A stretch of 64,000 nucleotides of DNA from BOG-908 sp963751795 (GTDB taxonomy: Bacteria > Pseudomonadota > Alphaproteobacteria > Acetobacterales > Acetobacteraceae): assembly GCA_963751795.1 (NCBI GenBank), contig CAVVVI010000002.1:868001-932000 (forward strand), in the 5' to 3' direction. A program made the translations under genes and the position numbers. The notes below the pieces were generated by a model that worked only from the letters and a program-made list of their open reading frames with translations, did not search any database and was not told the DNA's origin. Shown one piece after another: positions 34,474-42,584 of this stretch. The stretch's first letter is position 1, and each line of letters starts with the position of its first letter.

Positions 34474-34694
34474 GGGGCGTTTCGTCCGTGAAGCGGCATG
34501 GCGTCGCGCGCGCGACTCCGTTCGCGGCGAGTATGTCAGGTAAGGCCGGCTGCGCTGCGGCGGAAGCGCCCGACCCCGGTTCTATGGCGGGTGTGGCGAC
34601 GTTATCGCAGCACCTATGGCCGAACTGCCACCGATCGGCGGCCTACCGGCGCCCCAAGCGGCGCGCCTGCATCGCCGTGGGGCTGCGCTGCAGC

Positions 34695-35600
34695 TCAGGG
34701 CGCGGCGGGCCGGCGGTGGGCGGCCACGAACGCATCCACATCGGCCAGCACCGGCGCCTTGCCGCGGAACAGCGGTGCCAGCGCGATCACCAGGCCGATA
34801 TGGCCAACGCCGGGGTAGATCCGGTCCGCCACGCTGCCGCCGGCTGCGCGCACGCGGGCGGCCAACGCCGTGGTGTTGCGCGGCTTGACGGTGTCGTCGT
34901 CGGTGCCGGCCAGCAGCAGCAGCGGCGGGGCGTGGCCATCGGCGTAGGTGATGGGCTGGCTGGCCGGGCCGTCATCGGCGGGTGCGAACACCGCGCGCAC
35001 CTCCGGCCCGGTGATGGGCAGGAAGTCGTAGGGCCCGGCCAGCCCGATGGTGCCGGCCAGCCGGTCGCGGCTGGTGCCGGCGGCGGCAAGGTAGTGCGGA
35101 TCGAGGGCCAGCATGACGGCGTTGTAGGCGCCGGCCGAGTGCCCCATCAGGAACACGCGCGCCGGGTCGCCGCCGATGCTGGCCAGGTGCGCCTGCGTCC
35201 AGGCGACGGCACGCGCGCAATCGTCGAGAAAGGCGGGGAAGCGCACCTGCGGATACAGCCGGTAGTCGGGCACCACCACCACGTGGCCGCGCTGCGCCAG
35301 CGTGGCGGCCACGAACGGGTAGCTGGCCTTGCTGCCGGCGTTCCAGGAGCCGCCGTAGAAGAACACGATCACCGGCAGCGTGGCGCCGCCTTCCGGGCGG
35401 TAGATGTCGAGCTTCTGGCGCGCATCGGTGCCGTAGGCGACATCGTGCGTGATGCGCAAATCGCTGCGCGAGATAGTCGCGTTGAGCAGCCCCGCCGGCG
35501 AGCAGCCCGAGGTTAGCAGCGCCACCAGCAGCGCCCGCCGCGCTCGTGTGAACAGGGCCGTGGCATGGGCGGCCGTGCGGCCGGCGGCGTGTCGGGTCAT
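34695..35600 (-). CDS. Alpha/beta-hydrolase esterase, putative lipoprotein
   Basis: 301 residues. An N-terminal hydrophobic segment ending LLVALLTSGC suggests a lipobox (Cys33). The hydrolase domain resembles the carboxylesterase/BD-FAE group: KLDIYRPEG, oxyanion region FFYGGSWNAGS, nucleophile elbow MGHSAGAYNAV, Asp in LLLAGTDDDTVKP, and His in YPGVGHIGL. The substrate is unknown. It begins 9 nt after the lutC stop and is probably the last gene of the lut transcript. Confidence 0.85.
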   Translation of the reverse strand: MTRHAAGRTAAHATALFTRARRALLVALLTSGCSPAGLLNATISRSDLRITHDVAYGTDARQKLDIYRPEGGATLPVIVFFYGGSWNAGSKASYPFVAATLAQRGHVVVVPDYRLYPQVRFPAFLDDCARAVAWTQAHLASIGGDPARVFLMGHSAGAYNAVMLALDPHYLAAAGTSRDRLAGTIGLAGPYDFLPITGPEVRAVFAPADDGPASQPITYADGHAPPLLLLAGTDDDTVKPRNTTALAARVRAAGGSVADRIYPGVGHIGLVIALAPLFRGKAPVLADVDAFVAAHRRPAAP

Positions 35601-35609
35601 GGCGTTCCC

Positions 35610-36236
35610 TCAGGCGACCAGAATGACGTCGAGCACGCGCGGCCCGTGCACGCCTTCGACGCGTTCCAGTTCGATATCCGCGGTGGCCGATGGCCCGCTG
35701 ATGAAGGTGATCGGTGCGCCGTGCAGCACGTGCGGGCGCAGCGTTGCGATGGCCTCGGGCAGGATACCGACGATGCTGCTCTCGCGCACCACGCAGAGAT
35801 GATAGTCGGGCAGCAACGTCAGAGCGCGGCGACCCTGGCCGGGCCCGCCGTCGAGCACGATGGTGCCGGTCTCGGCGATGGCGAGCAGGCAGCCGGTCAT
35901 CACGCCGGCGGCGGCATCCAGCGCCGCCAGATCCAGGCCGGCATCCTCGGTGGGCAGCGGCGAGGAGGGCCGCCACGATGCCGGCAGATCGGGCGGGATC
36001 ACCAGCGAGGCGATGCCGCGTTCGGCCAGGCGGTTGGTAGCCACCTCGCCGATTTCGCCGTCGCCGCGGGCCTGCAGCACGCCAACATGGTAGCTGGCCA
36101 GGCGTTCGCGCAGGCGGGCGACGAGGGCGTCGCGGTCGGCCAGCGAGACGCGGCGATAGGCTGGCACGTGCGGCGGCGGTGGCGCTGCCGGTCGGGCAGC
36201 GCGGATGCGGGCCACGATCTCGTCGCGCGCGCTCAT
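35610..36236 (-). CDS. lutC: Lactate utilization protein C (LutC/YkgG family)
   Basis: 208 residues, DUF162/LUD domain. Visible features are the N-terminal MSARDEIVARIRAA, CLLAIAETGTIVLDGGPGQG (the AETGT loop) and HLCVVRESSIVGILPEAI with a terminal ISGPSATADIELERVEGVHG that is strongly conserved in LutC. With LutA and LutB it oxidises L-lactate to pyruvate. Its start overlaps the lutB end by 4 nt. Confidence 0.93.
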   Translation of the reverse strand: MSARDEIVARIRAARPAAPPPPHVPAYRRVSLADRDALVARLRERLASYHVGVLQARGDGEIGEVATNRLAERGIASLVIPPDLPASWRPSSPLPTEDAGLDLAALDAAAGVMTGCLLAIAETGTIVLDGGPGQGRRALTLLPDYHLCVVRESSIVGILPEAIATLRPHVLHGAPITFISGPSATADIELERVEGVHGPRVLDVILVA

Positions 36237-37636
36237 GCGGGGGGCGCGCGTTCGGCCCACCAGGCGCGGAAGCTCTGCGCTGGCAGCGCCGGAAAATCGC
36301 GCGTGTCGGTCCAGGCGCCGAGCGGGGCGGGCAGGCGGGCGATCACGCCATCCTGTGCGACGGCACGCTGTGCCAGCCGCCCCAGGGCCTGAGCAAGACG
36401 CATGCGGTTACGGCCGCCGAACAGCCACAGCACCGCCTGCATCGCCAGGGTCTCGGCATCCAGCGTGCGGGCGGCGCGGCGGGCATCCACCACGCCGCCG
36501 CGCAGATGCACCAGGATGCGCGGGATATCGATCTTCACCGGGCATACTTCGACGCAGGCGCCGCACAGCGTGCTGGCAAAGGGCAGCGAGCCGGCCGCAT
36601 CGAACCCGCGCAGCTGCGGCGTCAGGATGGCGCCGATCGGGCCCTGATACATCGAATCGTAAGCGTGGCCGCCGGTGCGCTCATACACCGGGCACACGTT
36701 CAGGCAGCGCGAGCAGCGGATGCAGTGCAGCGTCTCGCGCGCCGCCTGGTCGGCCATGATGCGCGTGCGGCCGTTATCGAGCAAAACGAGGTGGAAGGCC
36801 TGCGGCCCGTCGCCCGGGCGCACGCCGGTCCACAGCGAGGTGTACGGGTTCATCCGCTCGCCGGTGGCCGCGCGCGGCAGCAATTGCAGGAACACTTCCA
36901 GATCATCCAGGCGCGGCAGCACCTTCTCGATGCCCATCAGCGAAATCAGCACGCGCGGCAGCGTCAGGCACATGCGGCCATTGCCCTCGCTTTCCACCAC
37001 GCACACGCTGCCGGTCTCGGCGATGGCGAAGTTGGCGCCTGAGATGGCGACGTCGGTGTGCAGGAATTTGTGGCGCAGATAGCGGCGTGCGGCGGCGGTA
37101 AGATCGGTGGGCGTGTCGGTCAGCTTGCCCTGGCCGAGCTTGGCCTCGAACAAAGCCTGGATTTCGGCACGGTTGCGGTGGATCGCCGGCACCAGGATGT
37201 GGCTGGGCGTGTCGTGCGCCAGCTGCACGATCATGTCGGCCAGATCGGTTTCCATCGGCTCGATGCCGGCGGCCTGCAGAGCGGGATTGAGGTCGATCTC
37301 GTCGGTCGTCATCGACTTGATCTTAATGGCGCGGGTGGCACCGGCGCGTCGCGTGATGCCGATGATGATCTCGCGCGCTTCCTCCGCATCGCGCGCCCAA
37401 TGCACGATGCCGCCCGCCGCCGTCACGCGCTCCTCGAGTTGCAGCAGGTGGGTGTCGAGATCGTGCAGCGTTGCCTGCTTGATCGCCTGGCCGGCGCTGC
37501 GCAGCGCCTCCCAATCGTCGAGCTCGGCGGTGATGCGTGCGGTGCGCGCGCGGATGGTGGTGGTGGCGCGGCGGATATTGGCGCGCAGCTGCGTGTTGCG
37601 CAGCTCGGCATGCGCGCGCTGCCTGAACGTGCTCAC
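36233..37636 (-). CDS. lutB: Lactate utilization iron-sulfur protein B (LutB)
   Basis: 467 residues, GTG start overlapping lutA by 4 nt. A LUD domain (about 60-290: IKIKSMTTDEIDLNPALQAA, ISGANFAIAETGSVCVVESE) is followed by two [4Fe-4S] motifs: CIRCSRCLNVCPVYERTGG and CGACVEVCPVKIDIP. The C-terminal helical domain covers the rest. It is the electron-transfer core of the LutABC L-lactate oxidation complex. The frame is open 71 codons upstream, but that sequence lies inside lutA. Confidence 0.95.
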   Translation of the reverse strand: MSTFRQRAHAELRNTQLRANIRRATTTIRARTARITAELDDWEALRSAGQAIKQATLHDLDTHLLQLEERVTAAGGIVHWARDAEEAREIIIGITRRAGATRAIKIKSMTTDEIDLNPALQAAGIEPMETDLADMIVQLAHDTPSHILVPAIHRNRAEIQALFEAKLGQGKLTDTPTDLTAAARRYLRHKFLHTDVAISGANFAIAETGSVCVVESEGNGRMCLTLPRVLISLMGIEKVLPRLDDLEVFLQLLPRAATGERMNPYTSLWTGVRPGDGPQAFHLVLLDNGRTRIMADQAARETLHCIRCSRCLNVCPVYERTGGHAYDSMYQGPIGAILTPQLRGFDAAGSLPFASTLCGACVEVCPVKIDIPRILVHLRGGVVDARRAARTLDAETLAMQAVLWLFGGRNRMRLAQALGRLAQRAVAQDGVIARLPAPLGAWTDTRDFPALPAQSFRAWWAERAPPA

Positions 37637-38358
37637 GCGCCCTCCTGTGCCAGGATTTCGGCGATGTGCATCGCGCGCACGCCGGCGCGTAGCCGCGACA
37701 GGCCGCCGGCAATGTGCATGAGGCAGGAATTGTCGCCCGCCGTCACCACCTCCGCCCCGGTGGCGAGCACGGCCCGCATCTTGTCGGTCAGCATGGCGGT
37801 GGAAACCTCGGCGTTGCTGATCGCGAACGTGCCGCCGAAACCACAGCATTCCTCGATCGCCGGCAGATCCACCAGATCGATGCCGCGCACCGCGGCTAGC
37901 AGCGCGCGCGGCCCATCGTTCAGGCGCAGCGCACGCAGCGCGTTGCAGGAGGCGTGATAGGTGACACGGTGCGGAAACGCGGCACCCACCTCGGTCGTCT
38001 GCAGTACCTGCGTCAGAAACGCGCTGAACTCGTGCACCCGCGGGATGATCGCTTGTACGGCTGTAAGCAGAGCGGGATCATCGGCCGCCAGCCTGGGATA
38101 CTGCACGCGGATGGTGGTGGTGCAGGATGTGGACGGCACCACGATGTGCGGCGCATCGGCATAGGTTTCCACGAACCGGCGCACCAGCGTCAGCGCCTCG
38201 CGCGGGAAGCCGGCATTGCTGTGCATCTGGCCGCAGCAGGTCTGCGCCGCGCGGAACTCCACCGTGTGGCCGAGCCGTTCAAGCACGCGCACCACGGCTT
38301 GGCCGGTCTGCGGGAACAGCGTGTCGTTGAAGCAGGTGATGAACAGCGAGACGCGCAC
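37633..38358 (-). CDS. lutA: Lactate utilization protein A (LutA, CCG-domain)
   Basis: 241 residues from a GTG that shares one base with the stop of the upstream acyl-CoA dehydrogenase (TAGTG). Two CCG cysteine-rich domains are present: the N-terminal ITCFNDTLFPQTGQAVVRVL with TCCGQMHSNAG, and SCNALRALRLN with ECCGFGGTFAI. These bind iron-sulfur clusters in heterodisulfide-reductase-like proteins. It is the first gene of lutABC. Confidence 0.94.
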   Translation of the reverse strand: MRVSLFITCFNDTLFPQTGQAVVRVLERLGHTVEFRAAQTCCGQMHSNAGFPREALTLVRRFVETYADAPHIVVPSTSCTTTIRVQYPRLAADDPALLTAVQAIIPRVHEFSAFLTQVLQTTEVGAAFPHRVTYHASCNALRALRLNDGPRALLAAVRGIDLVDLPAIEECCGFGGTFAISNAEVSTAMLTDKMRAVLATGAEVVTAGDNSCLMHIAGGLSRLRAGVRAMHIAEILAQEGA

Positions 38359-40004
38359 TAGGACGCTGCCGGCTCCTGGCCGAAGGCGAGTTCGGCCAGC
38401 TCCATGTCGGCGATTTCCGGAGGGATCAGCGCTTCGCGCGTCACGATCTCGGCGGCGACCAGCGCGGTGCGGTCGGATTTGTGCACGATGCGCCACTCGG
38501 CAGCCTGCGCCAGCATGGCGGCCTGCGTCACGCGCGCCATGCCGCCGGCCAGGCGCCGGCCTTCGCGCTCGTCGGGTTCCAGCACCATCGGCCGCAGCGC
38601 GGCCAATGCGCCAGCAATGCGCGGCGCCACATGCTGCAGTTCCGGATGCGTAAGGTCGGCCAGGCGGTGCGTGATGTCGTCGAGCCATTCCAGACCCAGA
38701 TCGCGCGAGCGGAGCGCGCGCAGCACGTCGTGCGACAGCACCGAGGTGGTGCCTTCCCAGATTGCGTGCACGTGGGCGTTGCGGAAGATGCGCGGCAGGC
38801 CGGTATCCTCAACATAGCCGGCGCCGCCGAAGCTTTCGATCAGCTCGCTGGTGCCCCAGATACCTTGCCGCGCGCAGGACAGTTTGGTGAGCGGCGCCAG
38901 CAGGCGTGCCATCTGCGCGTTGCCGCCCGCCTCCGCACGCCCGACCGCGGCGGCCGTCTCGAAGCACAGCGCCAGCATGGCCTCGTATTCGGCCGCGATG
39001 CGCGCCAGCCAGGCGCGGTGCATCGGCTGCTGCGTCAGCGGCGCGCCGAACACGCGGCGCATCCGGGCGTAGTCGCGCGCCAGGCCCAGCAGATGGCCGA
39101 CCCCGGCCGGGCCCGCATAGGCTGCCCAGACGCGGGCGATGTTGAGCAGGGAGGCGACCTTGGCGACGCCGCGGCCCAGCCCGCCCACCGGCACCGCGCG
39201 TGCCCCGGCCAGGTCCAACTCCGCCGTGGGCAGCGCCTTGGTGCCCATCTTGTCCTTCAGGCGCCGCACCGTCAGCCCGTTCCAGGCGCCGTCCGGCCGC
39301 CGCAGCTCCAGCAGGAACAATGACAGGCCGGCGCTGCCCGGGCCCTCGCCCTCCGGCCGGGCCAGCACCATGGCGATGTCGGCCGAGGTGGCCGAAGTGA
39401 ACCATTTGGTGCCGTGCAGGCTGAAGGTGCCGTCCTCGTTGGCGCGCGCCACCGTGGCCGTCTGGCCTACGTCCGAGCCGCCCTCGGTCTCGGTCATCCA
39501 CTGGCCGCTGGTGATGCCGCCGTGGCGCGCGGTCAGCCTGGCGCCGTAACGCGCCCACAGCGCCTGATCGTGCTGACGCAGCAGCCAGGCGGCGCCGTCG
39601 GTCATCACCAGCGGGCAGGTTGCCACCGCGCTGACGGGATCGAACAGGTTGGACAGGCCTGCCTGCACCACGCGGCCATGGGCGCCGTAGCCGCCGTCGT
39701 ACGGCGTGGCGACCAGGCCTTCCTCCTGCCCGATCCGCACCAGCGCGTCGAAGGCAGGATCCACCTCGATGCGGTCCACCCGGTTGCCCCAGGCGTCGTA
39801 GGGCACGTGGCGCGGCGGGTTGCGCTCGGCGGCATCGGCCAGCGCGGGCAATTCGGCGATGGCGCGCTCGCCCAGCCGGTCGAGCGCCACGCTGGCCTCG
39901 ACGAAGATCTCGGCCGGCAGCAGGCGTTCGAGCGCGAAGCGCAGCGTGGCATCGGTGCGGAAGCGGTTGCGCGGCGGCGGGGCGGTCTGGGTGAAGCTGG
40001 GCAT
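38358..40004 (-). CDS. Acyl-CoA dehydrogenase, AidB/isovaleryl-type
   Basis: 548 residues. The FAD-dependent acyl-CoA dehydrogenase fold is clear: WMTETEGGSDVGQTATVA, WFTSATSADIAMVLARPEGE, RVFGAPLTQQPMHRAWLA, WGTSELIESFGGAGYVEDTG and AIWEGTTSVLSHDVLRAL, where the Glu is in the catalytic position used by isovaleryl-type enzymes and AidB. The N-terminal extension (PPRHVPYDAWGNRVDRIEVD) is AidB-like. The Met at 40004 is preferred over a start 12 codons earlier. Stop and lutA start overlap, so it is transcribed with lutABC. Confidence 0.92.
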   Translation of the reverse strand: MPSFTQTAPPPRNRFRTDATLRFALERLLPAEIFVEASVALDRLGERAIAELPALADAAERNPPRHVPYDAWGNRVDRIEVDPAFDALVRIGQEEGLVATPYDGGYGAHGRVVQAGLSNLFDPVSAVATCPLVMTDGAAWLLRQHDQALWARYGARLTARHGGITSGQWMTETEGGSDVGQTATVARANEDGTFSLHGTKWFTSATSADIAMVLARPEGEGPGSAGLSLFLLELRRPDGAWNGLTVRRLKDKMGTKALPTAELDLAGARAVPVGGLGRGVAKVASLLNIARVWAAYAGPAGVGHLLGLARDYARMRRVFGAPLTQQPMHRAWLARIAAEYEAMLALCFETAAAVGRAEAGGNAQMARLLAPLTKLSCARQGIWGTSELIESFGGAGYVEDTGLPRIFRNAHVHAIWEGTTSVLSHDVLRALRSRDLGLEWLDDITHRLADLTHPELQHVAPRIAGALAALRPMVLEPDEREGRRLAGGMARVTQAAMLAQAAEWRIVHKSDRTALVAAEIVTREALIPPEIADMELAELAFGQEPAAS

Positions 40005-40076
40005 GGCGAAAGACCTGTTCGATCGGGGGTCAGCAGACAACGAACGCCCGGCCCCGGCCGCGACGGCAGCCTCGCC

Positions 40077-41081
40077 TCAGATGGCGCGCCGCACCAACGA
40101 GCCCGCCGGCAGCTCCACGTTGAAGCAGCGCTGGTAGTATTCGGCCACCGTGCTGCGCTCGGCCTCGTCGCATTTGTTGAGGAAAGTCATGCGGAACGCG
40201 AAGGCCACGTCGCCGAAGATCTTGGTGTTTTCCGCCCAGGTGATCACCGTGCGGGGCGACATCACCGTCGAGATATCGCCATTGATGAAGCCGGCGCGCG
40301 ACAGATCGGCCAGCGCCACCATGCTCTCGATGCGCTTGCGGGCCGGCGTGTCCTTCGGGTCGATACCCATTTTGGCCAGCACGATCGCCGTCTCCTGCGC
40401 ATGCGGCAGGTAGTTCAGCGTGGCCACGATGTTCCAGCGATCCATCTGCCCCTGATTGATCTGCTGCGTGCCGTGATACAGGCCGGTGGTGTCGCCCAGC
40501 CCGACCGTGTTGGCGGTGGCGAACAGGCGGAAGCTCGGATGCGGGCGGATCACCCGGTTCTGGTCGAGCAGGGTCAGCCGGCCTTCGACCTCGAGCACGC
40601 GCTGGATGACGAACATCACGTCCGGCCGGCCGGCATCGTATTCGTCGAACACCAGCGCGCACGGGTTCTGCAATGCCCAGGGCAGGATGCCCTCGCGGAA
40701 CTCGGTGATCTGCTTGCCATCCTTCAGCACGATGGCGTCTTTGCCGATCAGGTCGATACGGCTGATATGGCTGTCGAGGTTCACCCGGATGCAGGGCCAG
40801 TTCAGCCGTGCGGCCACCTGCTCGATATGCGTGCTCTTGCCGGTGCCGTGATAGCCCTGGATCATGACCCGGCGGTTGTGGGCAAAGCCGGCCAGGATCG
40901 CCAGCGTGGTCTCGCGGTCGAACTGGTAGGTGCTGTCCAGATCGGGCACGTGCTCGCCACGATGCGCGAAGGCGGGCACCTGCATGTCGGTATCGATGCC
41001 GAACGTCGCGCGCGCATCGACCACGGTATCGGGCACGCTGGGCTGTGCCTCGGACCCTTGCAGCGGGGCGATCTTGTTCAT
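40077..41081 (-). CDS. cobS: Aerobic cobaltochelatase subunit CobS
   Basis: 334 residues, AAA+ MoxR-like ATPase. Walker A is in MIQGYHGTGKSTHIEQVAAR, Walker B in ALVFDEYDAGRPD, sensor 1 in RLFATANTVGLGDTTG, and the C-terminus FLNKCDEAERSTVAEYYQRC is CobS-specific. With CobT it powers cobalt insertion by CobN in aerobic cobalamin synthesis. In most Alphaproteobacteria cobT follows directly; here the next gene is an acyl-CoA dehydrogenase and no cobT is in the window. Confidence 0.95.
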   Translation of the reverse strand: MNKIAPLQGSEAQPSVPDTVVDARATFGIDTDMQVPAFAHRGEHVPDLDSTYQFDRETTLAILAGFAHNRRVMIQGYHGTGKSTHIEQVAARLNWPCIRVNLDSHISRIDLIGKDAIVLKDGKQITEFREGILPWALQNPCALVFDEYDAGRPDVMFVIQRVLEVEGRLTLLDQNRVIRPHPSFRLFATANTVGLGDTTGLYHGTQQINQGQMDRWNIVATLNYLPHAQETAIVLAKMGIDPKDTPARKRIESMVALADLSRAGFINGDISTVMSPRTVITWAENTKIFGDVAFAFRMTFLNKCDEAERSTVAEYYQRCFNVELPAGSLVRRAI

Positions 41082-41142
41082 CGGGCGATGAGTCCTTCGA
41101 CGTCTGGCAGGTGTGTAGCGCGCGGGGTGGCGGATCGAAAAG

Positions 41143-41784
41143 TCACGCTGCCGTTCGCGCACCTTGGTCGGCCGACAGATGAGAGCGCACCTGGGCGTAA
41201 GCCAGGTTGATCACCTTGAACCGTTCTTCGGCGGCCCGGTCGCCGCCATTGGCATCCGGGTGGTTCCGCTTGGCGAGTTCCTTGTAGCGCGCCTTCACCT
41301 CGTCGAGCGAGACGGGCCAATGCAGGCCCAGCGTATCGAGCGGCTGGCGCAGATCGGCCGGGGCGCCGGGGCCACGGGCGCTGCGGCCCTCGCGCCCCTG
41401 GCGCATGCCGGCGGCACCCAGAATGTCCAGCCGGTCGGTGACAAGATCCTCTTCCGGCATGCCGCCGCCGAGACGGCCGAGCGGCCAGGTGGGGCGCTGC
41501 CAGCCGGTGTCGTCGCGCATATGCGCCTCGATCTGTCCGGGCGTCATGCCTTTGTAGAAATCCCAGCTCGCATTGTAGGCGCGCACGTGATCCAGGCAGA
41601 ACCAGAAATAATCCCGCAGCATCTCGCGCGATTTCGGTGCGCGGTAGCCGCCCGCATTGGGGCAGCCCGGAATGTCGCAGCACCGGCCCGGCGCCGCCGG
41701 ATCGGGATCGTAGGCGCGGGCCCGGCCTGGTGCGCCAGCCTTGCGTTGGCTCGGCCCCGGGCCGCTGTTTGTGCGCTCGCTCAT
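41143..41784 (-). CDS. J-domain (DnaJ-like) protein
   Basis: 213 residues. The J domain is at the C-terminus (about 150-205): LDTLGLHWPVSLDEVKARYK and KRNHPDANGGDRAAEERFKV with the HPD tripeptide that stimulates Hsp70 ATPase. The N-terminal half (CCDIPGCPNAGGYRAPKS, YFWFCLDHVRAYNASWDFYK) is the conserved Cys-containing domain of the alphaproteobacterial J proteins found next to bolA and cobS. Two pairs of Cys could bind a metal. It is divergent from bolA, 79 nt between starts. Confidence 0.92.
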   Translation of the reverse strand: MSERTNSGPGPSQRKAGAPGRARAYDPDPAAPGRCCDIPGCPNAGGYRAPKSREMLRDYFWFCLDHVRAYNASWDFYKGMTPGQIEAHMRDDTGWQRPTWPLGRLGGGMPEEDLVTDRLDILGAAGMRQGREGRSARGPGAPADLRQPLDTLGLHWPVSLDEVKARYKELAKRNHPDANGGDRAAEERFKVINLAYAQVRSHLSADQGARTAA

Positions 41785-41863
41785 CGCCCGTTATGTGCGT
41801 CGCGAGCCGATCCCGGCAAGTCTGCACGGGCCGGCCGGCGCCGTGCGCGGCAAGGGAGAGACC

Positions 41864-42148
41864 ATGGCCGAGCTTGACGACACGCGCCTGCGGCGCATCG
41901 AGGCTGTGCTGCAGGCCGAGCTACGGCCATCGCTGCTGGAGGTGGAGGACGAAAGCGCCCGCCATGCCGGCCATGCGGGCGCGCGAGCCGGCGGGCAGAC
42001 ACACTACGCGGCGACGATCGTCTCAGAACGTTTCTCAAATCTCACGCGGGTCGATAGGTCTCGCCTTGTGCATACATTGCTCGCACGCGAGTTCGAGACG
42101 GGGCTACACGCGCTATCGTTGAAACTGCGCTCGCCCAGCGAGGCGTAA
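41864..42148 (+). CDS. bolA: BolA family protein
   Basis: 94 residues from an ATG with AAGGGAGAG upstream. The BolA fold is seen in LLEVEDESARHAGHAGARAG (with the H-AGH loop), THYAATIVSERF, and the final LHALSLKLRSPSEA. BolA proteins bind monothiol glutaredoxins through [2Fe-2S] clusters. The usual FxGxSxxxRH signature is altered to FSNLTRVDRSR, where the conserved cluster-ligand His is not at its normal place. Confidence 0.85.
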   Translation: MAELDDTRLRRIEAVLQAELRPSLLEVEDESARHAGHAGARAGGQTHYAATIVSERFSNLTRVDRSRLVHTLLAREFETGLHALSLKLRSPSEA

Positions 42149-42239
42149 TCTTTAAAACCAAAACGATTCGGCAAAAAAGCGTTTCGTTTGCGATCAGCCT
42201 GGAGTAGGTTCGGACTCACATTTTTGCTGGAGCCAGATC

Positions 42240-42569
42240 GTGGGCGGTAGCAGGCTGGTCAATCGGAACATCACCGCGGGCGCGGGCCGCACGAGCATGC
42301 GGCTGGAGCCCGAAGTCTGGGACGCCTTGCGTGAGGTGTGCCTGCGGGAAGGCATCGAGCTGCGTGACCTTATCCGCACGGTGGAGCGCAAGGCCCCGGC
42401 CGGCGGCCGCACCAGCGCGGTGCGCGTTCACGTGCTCTCCTACTTCCGCGCAGCGGCCACGGCGGAGGGGCATGAGCGCGCGGGCCACGGCAGTGCGACG
42501 GCGACCGGCATGCCGCTGGGCGTGCTGAGCGAAATCGAGGTCAGCCCGAGCCTGCAGGTGGAAGTCTAG
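42240..42569 (+). CDS. Ribbon-helix-helix domain protein
   Basis: 109 residues from a GTG with GGAG 6 nt upstream. SRLVNRNITAGAGRTSMRLE, then PEVWDALREVCLREGIELRD and LIRTVERKAP, match the compact ribbon-helix-helix domain annotated in many alphaproteobacterial proteins of this length; AVRVHVLSYFRAAATAEGHE follows. Family members are presumed DNA binding, some annotated as aryl-sulfate sulfotransferase-related by old transfer. The target is unknown. The 91-nt gap after bolA is AT-rich and may hold the promoter. Confidence 0.75.
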   Translation: MGGSRLVNRNITAGAGRTSMRLEPEVWDALREVCLREGIELRDLIRTVERKAPAGGRTSAVRVHVLSYFRAAATAEGHERAGHGSATATGMPLGVLSEIEVSPSLQVEV

Positions 42570-42584
42570 GCAGCCCCGGCGGGC

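Noticed and set aside
31990..34491. 833-codon open frame antisense to hpnN
   Set aside because: Composition is Gln/His/Arg/Gly-rich shadow sequence, whereas the minus strand encodes a complete RND transporter.
34474..34694. Small gene or RNA in the 221-nt gap between the esterase and hpnN
   Set aside because: No open frame with a ribosome site and no convincing hairpin was found.
42149..42239. Intrinsic terminator after bolA in the AT-rich gap
   Set aside because: Only a 5-bp AAACG/CGTTT pairing around a long loop is visible, too weak to claim.
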